Shown here one piece after another: positions 32,037 to 32,136 of a stretch of 32,136 nucleotides of DNA; position 1 is the stretch's first letter; each line of letters starts with the position of its first letter. This DNA is from Phycisphaerales bacterium. GTDB lineage: Bacteria > Planctomycetota > Phycisphaerae > SM23-33 > FEN-1343. The notes beneath the pieces were generated by a model. It made no database searches. It was given only the letters and a program-made list of their open reading frames with translations, and was not told the origin of the DNA. The stretch is taken from contig PMYD01000067.1 of NCBI GenBank assembly GCA_003171335.1, positions 1 to 32,136 on the forward strand, written 5' to 3'. The translations under genes were made by a program, and so were the position numbers.

Positions 32037-32136
32037 AGAATTTCTGGGTCGCAAAGACGGGAAAACCTGAAGAATTGGGAAACTCTAGCGGATAACCCAG
32101 CTTACCACTTCCGACTTAGAGGCTATCCGAATAACC
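32037..32136. other. Window end, nothing recognised
   Basis: The final 100 bases after the tandem repeat hold no gene. GCGGATAACC (about 32088-32097) and the closing CTATCCGAATAACC are loosely related inverted stretches, too weak to call an element end. Confidence 0.3.

Noticed and set aside
31850..32095. Small open frame through the 84-bp repeats
   Set aside because: A period of 84 keeps the frame open automatically. There is no ribosome-binding site and no known motif, so I treat it as repeat sequence.
32086..32136. Terminal inverted repeat of an insertion sequence at the window edge
   Set aside because: The inverted match is short and imperfect and no transposase sequence is visible.

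Overview
The window is high-GC DNA that most likely comes from a member of the Planctomycetes/PVC group, possibly Phycisphaerae-like. This is an inference. It rests on a PEP-CTERM anchored protein, alternative complex III (ACIII) combined with a cbb3-type oxidase, a menaquinone-type prenyltransferase, and intergenic families of AT-rich AATTGC and TTTGGGATT inverted repeats. No rRNA, tRNA, CRISPR array or transposase was seen.

Layout. Positions 1-3048 hold a minus-strand two-gene signalling operon: a membrane histidine kinase followed by a receiver-GGDEF diguanylate cyclase. A stand-alone sigma-54 activator (3479-4561) and a degenerate receiver protein (4814-5341) follow on the plus strand. 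The gene-free stretch 5436-5790 folds on paper into several nested helices and ends in a strong intrinsic terminator, so it is a candidate structured ncRNA. Ribosomal protein L21 (5935-6261, minus) follows without its usual partner L27. A large TTTGGGATT inverted repeat then precedes the respiratory cluster.

Positions 6685-17053 form one plus-strand respiratory operon: actB, a fused actC-actD, actF, pentaheme actA, ccoN, a CcoO/CcoP-like diheme fusion, a CcoS-like gene, two small membrane proteins and an ActE-like cytochrome c. ACIII genes lie on both sides of the oxidase genes. This suggests that a menaquinol:cytochrome c oxidoreductase and a terminal oxidase are made together. A polyprenyl diphosphate synthase and a MenA-like prenyltransferase follow (17138-19199) and probably make the quinone. 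They are separated by a palindromic element of about 165 bp. A GH15 glucoamylase-like gene ends this strand.

Positions 21771-28143 are on the minus strand and read pstS-pstC-pstA-pstB2-pstB1-phoU-DUF362: a phosphate uptake operon with two different ATPase genes. The two PstB proteins carry complementary motif losses. PstB1 has a broken ABC signature. PstB2 has lost the Q-loop Gln and the switch His. Together they would form one canonical and one degenerate ATP site, as in asymmetric heterodimeric ABC transporters.

The last part has a PEP-CTERM protein behind a possible leader of about 400 nt, a PTS enzyme I-like protein with a C-terminal YHS metal-binding domain (29956-31806), and an 84-bp tandem repeat carrying two kinds of 10-bp-arm dyads. 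The candidates I find most unusual are the asymmetric PstB pair, the ACIII-cbb3 interleaved operon, the 5436-5790 RNA and the EI-YHS fusion.
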